Assembly: GCA_937141935.1 (NCBI GenBank)
Contig: CAKZQS010000004.1
Location: 1-64,000, forward strand
Length of the DNA stretch: 64,000 nt
DNA from: an uncultured Ectothiorhodospiraceae bacterium
GTDB lineage: Bacteria > Pseudomonadota > Gammaproteobacteria > Nevskiales > Oceanococcaceae
Direction of reading: 5' to 3'
In this document: one piece after another, positions 43,337 through 51,996 of the stretch
Numbering within the stretch: the stretch's first letter is position 1
How the letters are laid out: each line of letters opens with the position of its first letter
Program-made: the position numbers and the translations under genes
Notes under the pieces: generated by a model
Seen by the model: the letters and a program-made list of their open reading frames with translations, nothing else
What the model was told of the DNA's origin: nothing
Databases searched by the model: none

Positions 43337-43872
43337 GGCTGGTCCTCGTCCAGGCATTGCTTCAGCGCGGCCAGGCCGCGGCGGACCCAGCTCTTCACGG
43401 TGCCCAGCGGGCTGTCCAGCCGCTCGGCCAGCTCGGGGTGGCTCAGCCCGGCCACGAAGGACAGCGCCAGCGCCTGCTGCTGCTGCGCGCTCAACGCCGG
43501 CCAGCAGCGCGCCAGGTCGGTGCGCTCGGCCCACTGGCCGCTGGGGTCCACGGCCTCGGGCTCAGGCGGCTCGGCATGCAGCTCCAGGCGCTTGCGGCTG
43601 CGCAGCAGGTCCAGCGCCCGGTAGCGCACGATGCTGCCCAGCCAGGTGCTGACCGCACCGCGACTTTCGCGGTAGGTCTCGGCCTTCTGCCAGATTTGTA
43701 TATAGGCGTCCTGCACGGCTTCCTGTGCCAGCGACTCGTCCCGGAGAATACGCAGCGCCAGCGCATACAGATGCGCGCTGGTGTGCCGGTACAGGGATTC
43801 AAAGGCGCCGCGGTCGCCCAGGCCCACACGGGCCAGCAGAGGGCCCAGCTCGGTGCTGCTCGTTGTGCTCAT
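43333..43872 (-). CDS. ECF sigma factor, SigK-like
   Basis: The 179-aa sigma factor has region 2 (FESLYRHTSAHLYALALRIL, RDESLAQEAVQDAYIQIWQK, then SRGAVSTWLGSIVRYRALDL for promoter melting) and region 4 (LSAQQQQALALSFVAGLSHP, ELAERLDSPLGTVKSWVRRG for -35 reading). The gene order, with an RskA-like anti-sigma, resembles the sigK-rskA pair of mycobacteria, which lies beside FAD oxidoreductase, DUF1365 and CFA-synthase genes as here. It is probably autoregulated. Signal unknown. Confidence 0.9.
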   Translation of the reverse strand: MSTTSSTELGPLLARVGLGDRGAFESLYRHTSAHLYALALRILRDESLAQEAVQDAYIQIWQKAETYRESRGAVSTWLGSIVRYRALDLLRSRKRLELHAEPPEPEAVDPSGQWAERTDLARCWPALSAQQQQALALSFVAGLSHPELAERLDSPLGTVKSWVRRGLAALKQCLDEDQP

Positions 43873-43882
43873 CGCTGGCTAT

Positions 43883-43913
43883 GCATCCGGATGCGCGGGG
43901 CCCCGCGTATAGT
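43883..43913 (+). promoter_or_regulatory. Divergent sigma/lipid-operon control region with two palindromes
   Basis: GCATCCGGATGC (43883-43894) and CGCGGGGCCCCGCG (43894-43907) are adjacent perfect palindromes in the gap before the FAD-enzyme gene. GCATCC followed 16 bases later by GCGTAT resembles an ECF -35/-10 pair; TATAGT (43908-43913) could instead be a housekeeping -10. Confidence 0.4.
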
Positions 43914-43947
43914 CGGCTCGACCCCCAAGGTGCACCAAGGATAACGC

Positions 43948-45192
43948 TTGCAGATCGCGATTATCGGTTCCGGCATCAGCGGCCTCGCGGCGGCCTATGG
44001 CCTGCGCGGGCAGCATGAGCTGACCCTGTTCGAGGCCGAGGATCGCCTCGGCGGCCACACGGCCACCAAGACGGTGGAGGTGGAAGGCCAGTCCTATGCC
44101 GTCGACACCGGCTTTATCGTTTACAACGACCGCACCTACCCGCACCTGATCCGGCTGTTCGAGCAGATCGGCATCCAGGGGCGGCCGACCGACATGAGCT
44201 TCTCGGTGGCCACCAGCGACGGGTCGCGCGAATACGCCAGCAGCGATCTGAATACGCTGTTCGCCACGCGCCGCGACCTGCTGCGCCCCAGCCAGTACCG
44301 GCTGATCCGCGACATCCTGCGCTTCAACCGCGCCGCCGCCGCGCTGGCCGGGCAGACGCAGGACACGCGCACGCTGGAGGAGTTTCTGGACGCCGGCCGC
44401 TACAGCCAGGACTTGCGCGAGCGCTATGTCTACCCGCTGTGCGCCGCGATCTGGTCGGCCTCGCTGGACACGGCGCGGCGCTTCCCGGCCGAGCACTTCG
44501 CCCGCTTCTTTGCCAACCACGGCCTGCTGTCGCTGGCCGACCGGCCCCAGTGGCGCACGGTGCCCGGCGGCTCGCAGGCCTACATCGACGCCATGCGCCC
44601 GACGCTGGATGCCGATATCCGCCTGCGCACGCCGGCGCTGGCCGTGCGCCGCGAGAACGGCGGCGTGACCGTAGACATCGAAACCGGCGCCGCGCGCTTT
44701 GATGCGGTGATCTTCGCCTGCCACTCGGATCAGGCCCTGGCGCTGCTGGGCGCCGACGCCTCGCCGGCCGAGCGCGAGATCCTGGGCGCGCTGCCCTATG
44801 TCGACAACGACGTGATCCTGCACACTGACCGGCGGCTGCTGCCGCAGCGCCCGCGGGCCTGGGCCAGCTGGAACTACGCGCTGCACGAGGACCCCACCCA
44901 CGCGGCCACGCTGACTTATGCGATGAACCGGCTGCAGGGGCTCGAGGCGCCGGTGGAGTTCTGCGTGACGTTGAACGCGCGCGAGGCCATCGACCCGGCC
45001 ACGATCCTGGGCGAATACGTCTATGCCCACCCGGTGTACACGCCGGAGTCGAATGCCGCCCGCGCGCGCCGCGCCGAGATCAACGGCGTGAACCACAGCT
45101 GGTTTACCGGCGCCTACTGGTACAACGGCTTTCACGAGGATGGCGCGCGCAGCGCGCTGGACGTGGCGCAGGCCCTGGGCGGTGGCTGGTAG
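43948..45192 (+). CDS. FAD-dependent amine-oxidase-like oxidoreductase
   Basis: The 414-aa protein (TTG start, AAGG seven bases before) has an FAD Rossmann motif IAIIGSGISGLAAAYGLRGQ, the second acidic strand LFEAEDRLGGHTATK, and the GxGGR-like continuation. Further blocks: VDTGFIVYNDRTYPHLIRLF, YVYPLCAAIWSASLDTARRF, and the C-terminal FAD end HSWFTGAYWYNGFHEDGARS. This is the flavin amine-oxidase-type desaturase/isomerase family found beside DUF1365 and CFA-synthase genes. In such sets it acts on fatty acyl chains; exact reaction unknown. Confidence 0.88.
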   Translation: MQIAIIGSGISGLAAAYGLRGQHELTLFEAEDRLGGHTATKTVEVEGQSYAVDTGFIVYNDRTYPHLIRLFEQIGIQGRPTDMSFSVATSDGSREYASSDLNTLFATRRDLLRPSQYRLIRDILRFNRAAAALAGQTQDTRTLEEFLDAGRYSQDLRERYVYPLCAAIWSASLDTARRFPAEHFARFFANHGLLSLADRPQWRTVPGGSQAYIDAMRPTLDADIRLRTPALAVRRENGGVTVDIETGAARFDAVIFACHSDQALALLGADASPAEREILGALPYVDNDVILHTDRRLLPQRPRAWASWNYALHEDPTHAATLTYAMNRLQGLEAPVEFCVTLNAREAIDPATILGEYVYAHPVYTPESNAARARRAEINGVNHSWFTGAYWYNGFHEDGARSALDVAQALGGGW

Positions 45193-45217
45193 GTGAGTGC
45201 GGGCCGGGGGTTCGACG

Positions 45218-46027
45218 GTGGCCGCTAAGCCGGGCCGGCACTCGCGCGTGGCGCGCGGCTTTGTCGTGCACCGGCGCTTCACGCCGCGCGCGCATCGCTT
45301 TCGCTATGGCCTGTCGATGCTGCTGGTCGACCTGGACGAGGGCCCGCGGCTGTTCCGCAAGCGCTGGCTGTGGTCCTGGAACCGGCGCAACTTCGCCGCG
45401 ATCCTGCGCCGGGACCACCTGCGCCATGGCGGCGCCGACTGGGCGGAGGCGGTGCGCGAGCTGGTGCACACGCGCAGCGGCCAGCGCCCGCAGGGCCCGA
45501 TTTCGCTGCTGACGCAGCCCCGCTACGCCGGCTATGTGATGAACCCGATCTCGGTCTACCTGATCTGGGCGCCGGGGCGGGAGCGGCTGGAGTGGGTGTT
45601 GCTGGAGGTACACAACACCCCCTGGAACCAGCAGGTGGCCTACCTGCTGCCGGTGCCGGCCGACGCGCACAAGGGGTTTACAATCCGCTTCGGGAAGGAA
45701 ATGCATGTTTCCCCCTTCATGCCCATGGACATGGAGTACGAAATGCATCTGCGCCTGGGAGAGGAGAGGCTGGCGCTGCGGCTCGACAATTATCGGGCCG
45801 GGGAGCGCGTGTTCGGCGCCAACCTGGCGCTGCGGCTGCACCCGGTCAATGCCGCCAATCTGGCGCGGACCTTGCTATTCACCCCCCTGATGACGCTGCA
45901 GGTCGTTGCGGCGATTCATTACCAGGCGCTGCGTCTGTATCTGAAGGGTGTGCCGTATATCCCCCCACCCAAGGACACGCGCGAGGACCCATCAGGGCCG
46001 GTAGTCGGCCCGGAAGCACAACGATGA
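45218..46027 (+). CDS. DUF1365 protein
   Basis: The 269-aa protein (from GTG 45218, with GGGGG seven bases ahead; GTG 45197 is an alternative) matches DUF1365: GFVVHRRFTPRAHRFRYGLS, LLVDLDEGPRLF, SLLTQPRYAGYVMNPISVYL, EVHNTPWNQQVAYLLPV, KEMHVSPFMPMDMEYEMHLR. The family nearly always sits between an FAD amine-oxidase-like gene and a CFA synthase; its biochemical role is not established. Its stop overlaps the next ATG by ATGA. Confidence 0.88.
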   Translation: MAAKPGRHSRVARGFVVHRRFTPRAHRFRYGLSMLLVDLDEGPRLFRKRWLWSWNRRNFAAILRRDHLRHGGADWAEAVRELVHTRSGQRPQGPISLLTQPRYAGYVMNPISVYLIWAPGRERLEWVLLEVHNTPWNQQVAYLLPVPADAHKGFTIRFGKEMHVSPFMPMDMEYEMHLRLGEERLALRLDNYRAGERVFGANLALRLHPVNAANLARTLLFTPLMTLQVVAAIHYQALRLYLKGVPYIPPPKDTREDPSGPVVGPEAQR

Positions 46028-47316
46028 CGACGCGAATCACCGAACTGGCTCCCACGCGGGCCTTCGCACTGCCGCAGGCACTCACCGCCCTGTTGCGCAA
46101 CCGCCTGCTCGCCCAGCTGCGCCAGCTGCGCGGCGGCGCCTTGCTGCTGACCGAGCCGGACGGCAGCAGCCAGCGCCTGGGCGCCTCCGAGGGGCCGGCC
46201 TACCCGGTGCAGATCCATGACCCGCTGGTCTATGCCTACATGGCGCTGGGCGGTACCACCGGGGCCGGCACCGCCTGGATTCTGAAGATGTGGGACAGCC
46301 CCGCGCTGGTCGATGTGGTGCGCCTGTTCGTGCGCAACGCCGACACCATGCAGGCCGTCGATGGCGGCTGGGCCGGGCGGCTGCGCGACCCCGCCTATCG
46401 CTACCTGGAGCGGCGCCGCCGCAACAGCGAGACCGGCAGCCGGCGCAACATCGGCGCCCATTACGACCTGGGCAACGACTTCTTCCAGCTCTTCCTGGAC
46501 GATTCGATGACCTATTCGGCCGGCGTCTTCCCGACGGCGGCCACCTCGCTGGCCGATGCCCAGCGGCGCAAGTACGACCTGATCTGCCGCAAGCTGGACC
46601 TGCAGGCCGGCGAGCGCGTCATCGAGATCGGCACCGGCTGGGGCGGCTTCGCGCTGCATGCCGCGCAGCACTACGGCGTGCACGTCACCACGACGACCAT
46701 CTCCGAGCAGCAGCATGCGATGGCCGCCGAGCGCATCCGCGCCGCCGGCCTGGAAGACCGCATCGACCTGCGCTTTTCCGATTACCGCAAGCTCGAAGGC
46801 CAGTACGACAAGCTGGTGTCGATCGAGATGGTCGAGGCCGTGGGCCACGACTACTTCCCGACCTACCTGCGCAAGGTGGCCGAGCTGCTGACGCCGCAGG
46901 GCCAGGCGCTGATTCAGGCCATCACGATCCGCGACCACAACTACGACTTGATGCGCGCCTCGCAGGATTTCATCCGCGAGTACATCTTTCCCGGCGGGCA
47001 GCTGCCCTGCGTGGCCGAGCTGCTCAACGTGGCGCGCCACCACACCGACCTGAACCTGTTCGACCTGGACGACTTTGGCCAGGATTACGCCACGACCTTG
47101 GCGCTGTGGCGCGACGCCTTTCACCGCCACGCCAGCGAAGTCGCGGCGCTGGGCTACAGCGAGGAATTTCGCCGCATGTGGGATTACTACCTGGCCTCCT
47201 GCGAAGGGGCCTTCCGCGAGGCCTCGATCTCGGTGGTGCACCTGCTCTACACCAAGCCGCGCTGCACCCGCGGGCCGCTGCGTGACCGCGCCGGCGCCAC
47301 GGAGCTGCCGGCATGA
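46024..47316 (+). CDS. Cyclopropane-fatty-acyl-phospholipid synthase family (copy 1)
   Basis: The 430-aa enzyme has an N-terminal lipid-binding part (residues 1-125), then the core: RRNIGAHYDLGNDFFQLFLD, DDSMTYSAGVFP, ERVIEIGTGWGGFALHAAQH (SAM motif), VTTTTISEQQHAMAAERIRA, KLVSIEMVEAVGHDYFPTYL and FIREYIFPGGQLPCVAELLN. These are the family's SAM and bicarbonate-site residues. Members methylate double bonds of phospholipid acyl chains to cyclopropanes or methyl-branched chains. Within this operon it is likely to modify membrane lipids under the control of the sigma factor. Confidence 0.93.
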   Translation: MTTRITELAPTRAFALPQALTALLRNRLLAQLRQLRGGALLLTEPDGSSQRLGASEGPAYPVQIHDPLVYAYMALGGTTGAGTAWILKMWDSPALVDVVRLFVRNADTMQAVDGGWAGRLRDPAYRYLERRRRNSETGSRRNIGAHYDLGNDFFQLFLDDSMTYSAGVFPTAATSLADAQRRKYDLICRKLDLQAGERVIEIGTGWGGFALHAAQHYGVHVTTTTISEQQHAMAAERIRAAGLEDRIDLRFSDYRKLEGQYDKLVSIEMVEAVGHDYFPTYLRKVAELLTPQGQALIQAITIRDHNYDLMRASQDFIREYIFPGGQLPCVAELLNVARHHTDLNLFDLDDFGQDYATTLALWRDAFHRHASEVAALGYSEEFRRMWDYYLASCEGAFREASISVVHLLYTKPRCTRGPLRDRAGATELPA

Positions 47317-48335
47317 GCCTGATCGCTGCGGCCGAAGCCGGCTGGATTCCCGACCCGCTGATCCGCCTGGGTGTGCGCCGCATCTCGCAGCGCCGGCTCA
47401 AGGAGGAATACCGCCTGGACCAGGCCGAGCGCGCCCGCCTGCGCGCCGAGCGCCTGGCGCAGTGGCATGCCGGCCCCATCGCCGTGCACACCCAGGATGC
47501 CAACAGCCAGCACTACGAGGTGCCGGCGGCCTTCTTTGAGCGCGTGCTCGGCCCCTATCGCAAATATTCCTGCTGCTGGTTCGACGCCGGCACCCAGGAT
47601 CTGGGTCTGGCCGAGGCGCACATGCTCGAGCTGACCGCGGAGCGCGCCGAGCTGGAAGACGGCCAGCGCGTGCTGGACCTGGGCTGCGGCTGGGGCAGCT
47701 TTTCGCTGTGGGCCGCCAAGCACTACCCCAACGCCCAGATCATCGGCGTGTCCAACTCGCATGGCCAGCGCCAGTACATCGAGGCCGAGGCGGCCCGCCG
47801 TGGCCTGAGCAACCTCGAGATTCGCACCTGCGACATCAACGACTTCGCCCCGGCGGAGCGCTTTGACCGGGTCGTGTCCGTCGAGATGATGGAGCACGTG
47901 CGCAACCACCCCGAGCTCTTTGCCCGCATCCGCGGCTGGCTGGAACCGGGCGGCAAGCTGTTCACGCACGTCTTCTGCCACCGCGAGTTGACCTACGCCT
48001 ACGAGGACGAGGGCGACTCGGACTGGATGGCGCGGCACTTCTTCTCCGGCGGCATGATGCCGAGCTACGACCTGTTCTGCGGCTACGACCGCGACCTGCA
48101 GGTGGCCCAGCGCTGGTGGGTCAACGGCCGCCACTACGAGGCCACCAGCAACGCCTGGCTCGCCCGCTGCGATACGCAGCGCGAGGAACTGGTCGAGATC
48201 CTGGGCGGCGGCCGCCAGGGCCGCTTGCGGCTGCAGCGCTGGCGCATCTTCTTCCTGGCCGTCGCCGAGTTCTTCGGCATGCGTGGCGGCGAGGAATGGG
48301 GCGTGGGTCACTACCTGCTGACCGCCGGGGAATAG
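47313..48335 (+). CDS. CFA-synthase family methyltransferase (copy 2)
   Basis: The 340-aa protein overlaps the first copy by ATGA and lacks its N-terminal domain. It has NSQHYEVPAAFFERVLGPYR, KYSCCWFDAGTQDLGLAEAH, QRVLDLGCGWGSFSLWAAKH (SAM motif), VVSVEMMEHVRNHPELFARI, HVFCHRELTYAYEDEGDSDW and FFSGGMMPSYDLF. This is the shorter variant group of the family. Having two different members back to back suggests two successive modifications, but their order is not known. Confidence 0.9.
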   Translation: MSLIAAAEAGWIPDPLIRLGVRRISQRRLKEEYRLDQAERARLRAERLAQWHAGPIAVHTQDANSQHYEVPAAFFERVLGPYRKYSCCWFDAGTQDLGLAEAHMLELTAERAELEDGQRVLDLGCGWGSFSLWAAKHYPNAQIIGVSNSHGQRQYIEAEAARRGLSNLEIRTCDINDFAPAERFDRVVSVEMMEHVRNHPELFARIRGWLEPGGKLFTHVFCHRELTYAYEDEGDSDWMARHFFSGGMMPSYDLFCGYDRDLQVAQRWWVNGRHYEATSNAWLARCDTQREELVEILGGGRQGRLRLQRWRIFFLAVAEFFGMRGGEEWGVGHYLLTAGE

Positions 48336-48699
48336 ATAGGGGCGATTGTCCGGCGGCTTCAAGAGCTGCCTGGACAGATGCTTTCGAGACCGCACTGAAG
48401 CCATGCGGGGCTTGGCCGTGGCTCGCGGCAGCGCTGCCGGGGCGAGGCGACCGAAACCCGTGCGCACGTCGGGCTGCTTCGACCGTCGGTCGGGGCGTCA
48501 CAAGTGGGCTCCTGCCCACTCGTGCCGGGCCGGGCGTCCTGCCCGGCCCCCTGCGGGCCTGATCCGCCCGCCGGCCGCGCCCTCCTAAGGCGCCCGGGCT
48601 TCGGCCGCCTCGCTCGAACGTGGCAGGGCCTAAACCACCGGGCGGACTGCGTGCTTTCCGAGTCGCCTCACCCCGGGTGCAGGGTCGCTCTGGTCGGTG
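48336..48699. other. 364-base noncoding stretch with REP-like hairpins
   Basis: No gene is supported here on either strand. It contains GTGGGC-TCCT-GCCCAC (48505-48520) and GGCCGGGC-GTCCT-GCCCGGCC (48528-48548), a stem of the same style as the one at 33603. There are further GC-rich dyads and a TCGCTC/GTCGGTC-rich patch. The frames open in it are shadow frames with Arg/Ala/Pro-rich translations. Confidence 0.5.
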
Positions 48700-48948
48700 C
48701 TAATCCCGAAAGGGGGGCTTGGCATGGCTGCCATCGCACCAGGGCGGCGTGGCGCTGTGGCCGCAGCCGCAGACCCAGACATAGCGGGACTTGGGCAGGT
48801 CCACCACGTGGGCCTGACGGGCGCAATCGCCGCTGCCGTCGCAATGCGGGAAGCGGGTTGCGGCCCCGCACTGGCACAGGCGCTGCCGGCCGGCAGCCAG
48901 CAGCAGCGGCCAGGCGGGGTTGTCGGGGCGAAAGGGGCGGGCGGGCAT
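48700..48948 (-). CDS. CDGSH iron-sulfur domain protein
   Basis: The 82-aa protein has two CDGSH-type segments: CQCGAATRFPHCDGSGDC and CGCGHSATPPWCDGSHAKPP. The second is canonical (C-x-C-x2-S-x3-P-x-C-D-G-S-H) and should bind a [2Fe-2S] cluster through three Cys and His. In the first the final His is replaced by Gly, so its cluster may be absent or altered. Small bacterial CDGSH proteins act in redox or iron handling. ATG 48948 follows a short spacer and the upstream frame is Pro-rich and unsupported. Confidence 0.88.
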   Translation of the reverse strand: MPARPFRPDNPAWPLLLAAGRQRLCQCGAATRFPHCDGSGDCARQAHVVDLPKSRYVWVCGCGHSATPPWCDGSHAKPPFRD

Positions 48949-49046
48949 GGTGCGATGATAGGTCGGGGGGCGGCCGCGGGGTCGCGGGCGTGGCGGCCGG
49001 CCCGGCGGCGCACTATGCTGAACGGGTGCGATTCGGAGTGCTGACG

Positions 49047-49475
49047 ATGCGTGCGCGCTGGCTACTGGGATTGATGTTGCTGCCCTGCCTGGCCCTGGCG
49101 GGCGAGATGTACCGCTGGGTGGATGCCAACGGAAAGGTCCACTATGGCGACCAGCCGCCGCCGCAGGCGCAGCGCGAACAGGCGCTGCCGGACTATGTGC
49201 CCGGCCAGTCGCCGCAGGGCCAGGCCGCCGCACCCACGCCCACGCCCGGCGCGCAGGCGCCGCAACAGGTGGAACTGACCGAGCTGCCGGCCTCGCGGGG
49301 GGCCGACCCGCAGCTGTGCGCGCAGGCGCGTCAGCGGCTGGCGCTGTACCAGCAGGCGCGGCGGCTGGAGCGGCCGGACGAGTTTGGCCGCGCCCGGCAG
49401 ATGAACGACGTCGAAAAGCAGGCCGCCATCGACGGCGCCAAGCAGATGGTCCGCCGCTCCTGCGGCGAGAGCTAA
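49047..49475 (+). CDS. DUF4124-domain secreted protein
   Basis: The 142-aa product has a signal peptide (WLLGLMLLPCLALAG) followed at once by DUF4124: EMYRWVDANGKVHYGDQPPP, the Y-[KR]-W-x-D-x-x-G-x-[VT]-x-[YF]-[GS]-D-x-P pattern. A Pro/Thr/Gln-rich linker follows, then a helical C-terminal part ending in RRSCGES. DUF4124 proteins are periplasmic and of unknown function. TATGCT 27 bases ahead may be the -10 element. Confidence 0.85.
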   Translation: MRARWLLGLMLLPCLALAGEMYRWVDANGKVHYGDQPPPQAQREQALPDYVPGQSPQGQAAAPTPTPGAQAPQQVELTELPASRGADPQLCAQARQRLALYQQARRLERPDEFGRARQMNDVEKQAAIDGAKQMVRRSCGES

Positions 49476-49503
49476 GCCCGCGCGACCCCGTCGTGGGCGC
49501 GCC

Positions 49504-51114
49504 TCAGCCGCGCGCCCGGCCGGTGGTTTCCGGCTCCTCCGGCGCGTTTTCGCGGGCCGGTTCCTCGGCCGGTTCGGCGATGTTGCCGCTGCCGATCCAC
49601 TGCACCCGGTACAGGTCGCGGCGGCGGTCCAGAAAGTTGCGCACCGAGCCCTCGTTCTGCAGCGTTTTCAGCTTGGTCAGATCCAGGTCGGCAATCAGCG
49701 TCATCTCGGTATTCGGCGTGGTCTCCGACACCACCGCGTCGTGCGGGAAAGCGAAATCCGAGGGGCTGAACACCGCCGTCTGCGCGTACTGGATGTCGAC
49801 GTTGTCGACCATCGGCAGGTTGCCCACGCTGCCGGCGATGACCACATAGCACTCGTTTTCGATGGCCCGCGCCTGGGCGCAGCGGCGCACGCGCAGGTAG
49901 CCGTTCTTGGTGTCGGTCCAGAAGGGCACGAAGAGCATCTGCATCTCGTGGTCGGCCAGCAGCCGGGCGACCTCCGGGAACTCGACGTCGTAGCAGATCA
50001 GGATGCCGATGCGGCCGAAATCGGTCTCGAAGCAGCGCAGCGCATCGCCGCCGCGCATGATCCAGTCGCGCTTTTCGTGCGGCGTGGGGTGCAGCTTGTA
50101 TTGCGCGTCGATGGTGCCGTCGCGGCGGCACAGGTAGGCCACGTTGTACAGCTCTTCGTTCTCGACCACCGGCATGGAACCGGCGATGACATTGATGTTG
50201 TAGGACACGGCCAGCCGCGAAATCTCCGACAGGATTTCCTCGGTGTACTCGGCCAGATGCCACACGGCATCTACCGGGGTCTGCTTGTCGGCGTGGCCCA
50301 TCAGCGGGGCGTTGAAGAACTCGGGGAACAGCGCCACATCGCACTGGTAGTCGGACAGCGCGTCGATGAAGTACTCGACCTGCTGCAGCAGCTCGGGCAG
50401 GTTCTGGAAGTAGCGCATCTGCCACTGCACGCAGCCCACGCGGGCGAAGTCGCGCGGGCCGCCGATCAGCGGCGTGGCCTCGCTGTCGTAATGGATGTTG
50501 TGCCATTGCAGCAGCGTGGCGTAGCCATGCGACTCGCGATCCTCCGGCAGGTAGGCCTTGAGAATGCGCGTGACCTCGAAGCCATTGGCCAGCTGGAAGG
50601 TCAGGATGGGGTCGTAAAGATCCTTGTCCTTGACCCGCTGCACATATTCCTGCGGGCTGATCTCGGCCGCGTGGTGGCGGTAGTTCGGGATGCGCCCGCC
50701 GGCCACGATGGCGCGCAGGTTCAGGTTGCGGCACAGCTCCTTGCGCGCCTCGTACAGGCGCCGGCCCAGGCGCAGGCCGCGATAGGCGGGGTCGACGAAG
50801 ACATCCACGCCATAGAGCACGTCGCCGTTGGGGTCGTGCGTGGTCAGGTAGGCGTCGCCGGTGAGCTGGTCGTAGGTGTGCTTATCGCCGAACTTGTCGT
50901 AGTCGATGATCACCGAGAAGGCGCAGCCCACCACCTCGCCCTTGTCCTCGATGCAGATCTGGCCTTCGGGGAAGGTCTGCACCATCGTGCGGTATTCGCG
51001 TTTGGTCCAGGAGCCGCCGAGCGTCTTGTAGACCTGGTCCATCACCCGGCGCACGGCCGCGAAGTCGCCCTCGACCAGGTTGCGCAGCTGAAAGTGATGC
51101 TCGGAGGCTTCCAT
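49504..51114 (-). CDS. GNAT acetyltransferase-nitrilase fusion protein
   Basis: The 536-aa protein joins a GNAT domain (about residues 8-190; CoA loop near DPAYRGLRLGRRLYEARKEL) to a carbon-nitrogen hydrolase domain (about 222-500). The hydrolase triad is Glu265 in LFPEFFN, Lys340 in QYKLHP and Cys374 in ICYDVEFP. Nitrilase-fold members cleave amides or transfer amino groups; the GNAT part may acetylate the same or a linked substrate. Its C-terminus is Glu/Pro-rich. The start MEASEHHF at 51114 begins the GNAT domain. Substrate unknown. Confidence 0.9.
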   Translation of the reverse strand: MEASEHHFQLRNLVEGDFAAVRRVMDQVYKTLGGSWTKREYRTMVQTFPEGQICIEDKGEVVGCAFSVIIDYDKFGDKHTYDQLTGDAYLTTHDPNGDVLYGVDVFVDPAYRGLRLGRRLYEARKELCRNLNLRAIVAGGRIPNYRHHAAEISPQEYVQRVKDKDLYDPILTFQLANGFEVTRILKAYLPEDRESHGYATLLQWHNIHYDSEATPLIGGPRDFARVGCVQWQMRYFQNLPELLQQVEYFIDALSDYQCDVALFPEFFNAPLMGHADKQTPVDAVWHLAEYTEEILSEISRLAVSYNINVIAGSMPVVENEELYNVAYLCRRDGTIDAQYKLHPTPHEKRDWIMRGGDALRCFETDFGRIGILICYDVEFPEVARLLADHEMQMLFVPFWTDTKNGYLRVRRCAQARAIENECYVVIAGSVGNLPMVDNVDIQYAQTAVFSPSDFAFPHDAVVSETTPNTEMTLIADLDLTKLKTLQNEGSVRNFLDRRRDLYRVQWIGSGNIAEPAEEPARENAPEEPETTGRARG

Positions 51115-51174
51115 ACACGGCTCTCGCGGTGGCAAAGCGCCCATCGTGCCAAAGAGCGCGGCCGCCGGCAGCGC

Positions 51175-51202
51175 TTGCGTCACCGGCGGGGAGGTCTATA
51201 GT
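51175..51202 (+). promoter_or_regulatory. Probable promoter of the lipoprotein gene at 51233
   Basis: TTGCGT, a 16-base spacer and TATAGT fit the housekeeping consensus. The gene starts 31 bases beyond, with GGGGAGGACC as ribosome-binding site. Confidence 0.5.
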
Positions 51203-51232
51203 CAGGGCACGCACATGGGGAGGACCATAACA

Positions 51233-51835
51233 ATGCGTACATTCCACGACACCGGGCGCGCCGCCCGCCGAGCCGCCTGGATCGCCGCCGCGCTGAGCGC
51301 GCTGCTGCTGGGCGCCTGCAGCGATGACGACGACAACGAGCGCGTCATCACCGGCGAGGCGCTGAGCGTGCTGAACAAGGTGGCCCAGCCCAATCGCGAC
51401 TTCGTCGTGGTCGACCTGGCCAAGCTGGCCGATGCCGACCCCGACAACAATGTCGTGGCGCAAGGCACCAGCGACATCGAGGGCGCCTTCCGCGCCAAGG
51501 TGGGCCTGGATGTCGACAGCGTGCTGGTGAACTTCCCCGCGGTCGAAGGCGAGCCGCGCACCTCCGGCCTGATCTCGCTGATCGAGGGCAACCCGCAGCG
51601 CAAGACGCTGGAGGACTTCACCGACATCGCCTGCGCCGCCGGCGCCGGTGCGGTGGGCGATGGCAGCGTCGAGGCCAGCGCCATGGACCGCACCCGCATC
51701 GCCAACCTGGAACTGGGCGCGCAGCAGGTGTTGTCGGAGCAGAGCGTGGACTTCAACGACCCCGACTCGCTCGGCGCCGCGGTCGCCCGCGTGCGCGAAA
51801 TCACCAACGACGGCGACAACCCGCCCCCCAGCTAG
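51233..51835 (+). CDS. Lipoprotein with acidic linker, unknown function
   Basis: The 200-aa product has a signal ending LLLGACSDDDD (Cys26 lipidated), then a folded region of alternating short strands and helices: LSVLNKVAQPNRDFVVVDLA, SDIEGAFRAKVGLDVDSVLV, TLEDFTDIACAAGAGAVGDG, and RIANLELGAQQVLSEQSVDF. The two cysteines of the mature part are the lipidated Cys and one in IACAAG. The tail is GDNPPPS. No family recognised. Confidence 0.75.
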   Translation: MRTFHDTGRAARRAAWIAAALSALLLGACSDDDDNERVITGEALSVLNKVAQPNRDFVVVDLAKLADADPDNNVVAQGTSDIEGAFRAKVGLDVDSVLVNFPAVEGEPRTSGLISLIEGNPQRKTLEDFTDIACAAGAGAVGDGSVEASAMDRTRIANLELGAQQVLSEQSVDFNDPDSLGAAVARVREITNDGDNPPPS

Positions 51836-51996
51836 CGCCCTGAAGACGGCCTGCCGGCGGCCCGCCGGCGGGCCGTAAGGGGGTCGCAGCGGGCCCGTGA
51901 GCGGCCCGCGACTGGCCCATGACGGGCCGCGCCTTCAGGGCGGGCCGCGGGCATGCGACACTGCCGGTCTTCGCCAGGAGGACGGGAGACGCGAGC

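Noticed and set aside
48336-48699. A tRNA or small coding gene in the gap before the CDGSH gene
   Set aside because: No cloverleaf or acceptor/T-arm signature was seen, and open frames are low-complexity shadows; only REP-like stems are evident.
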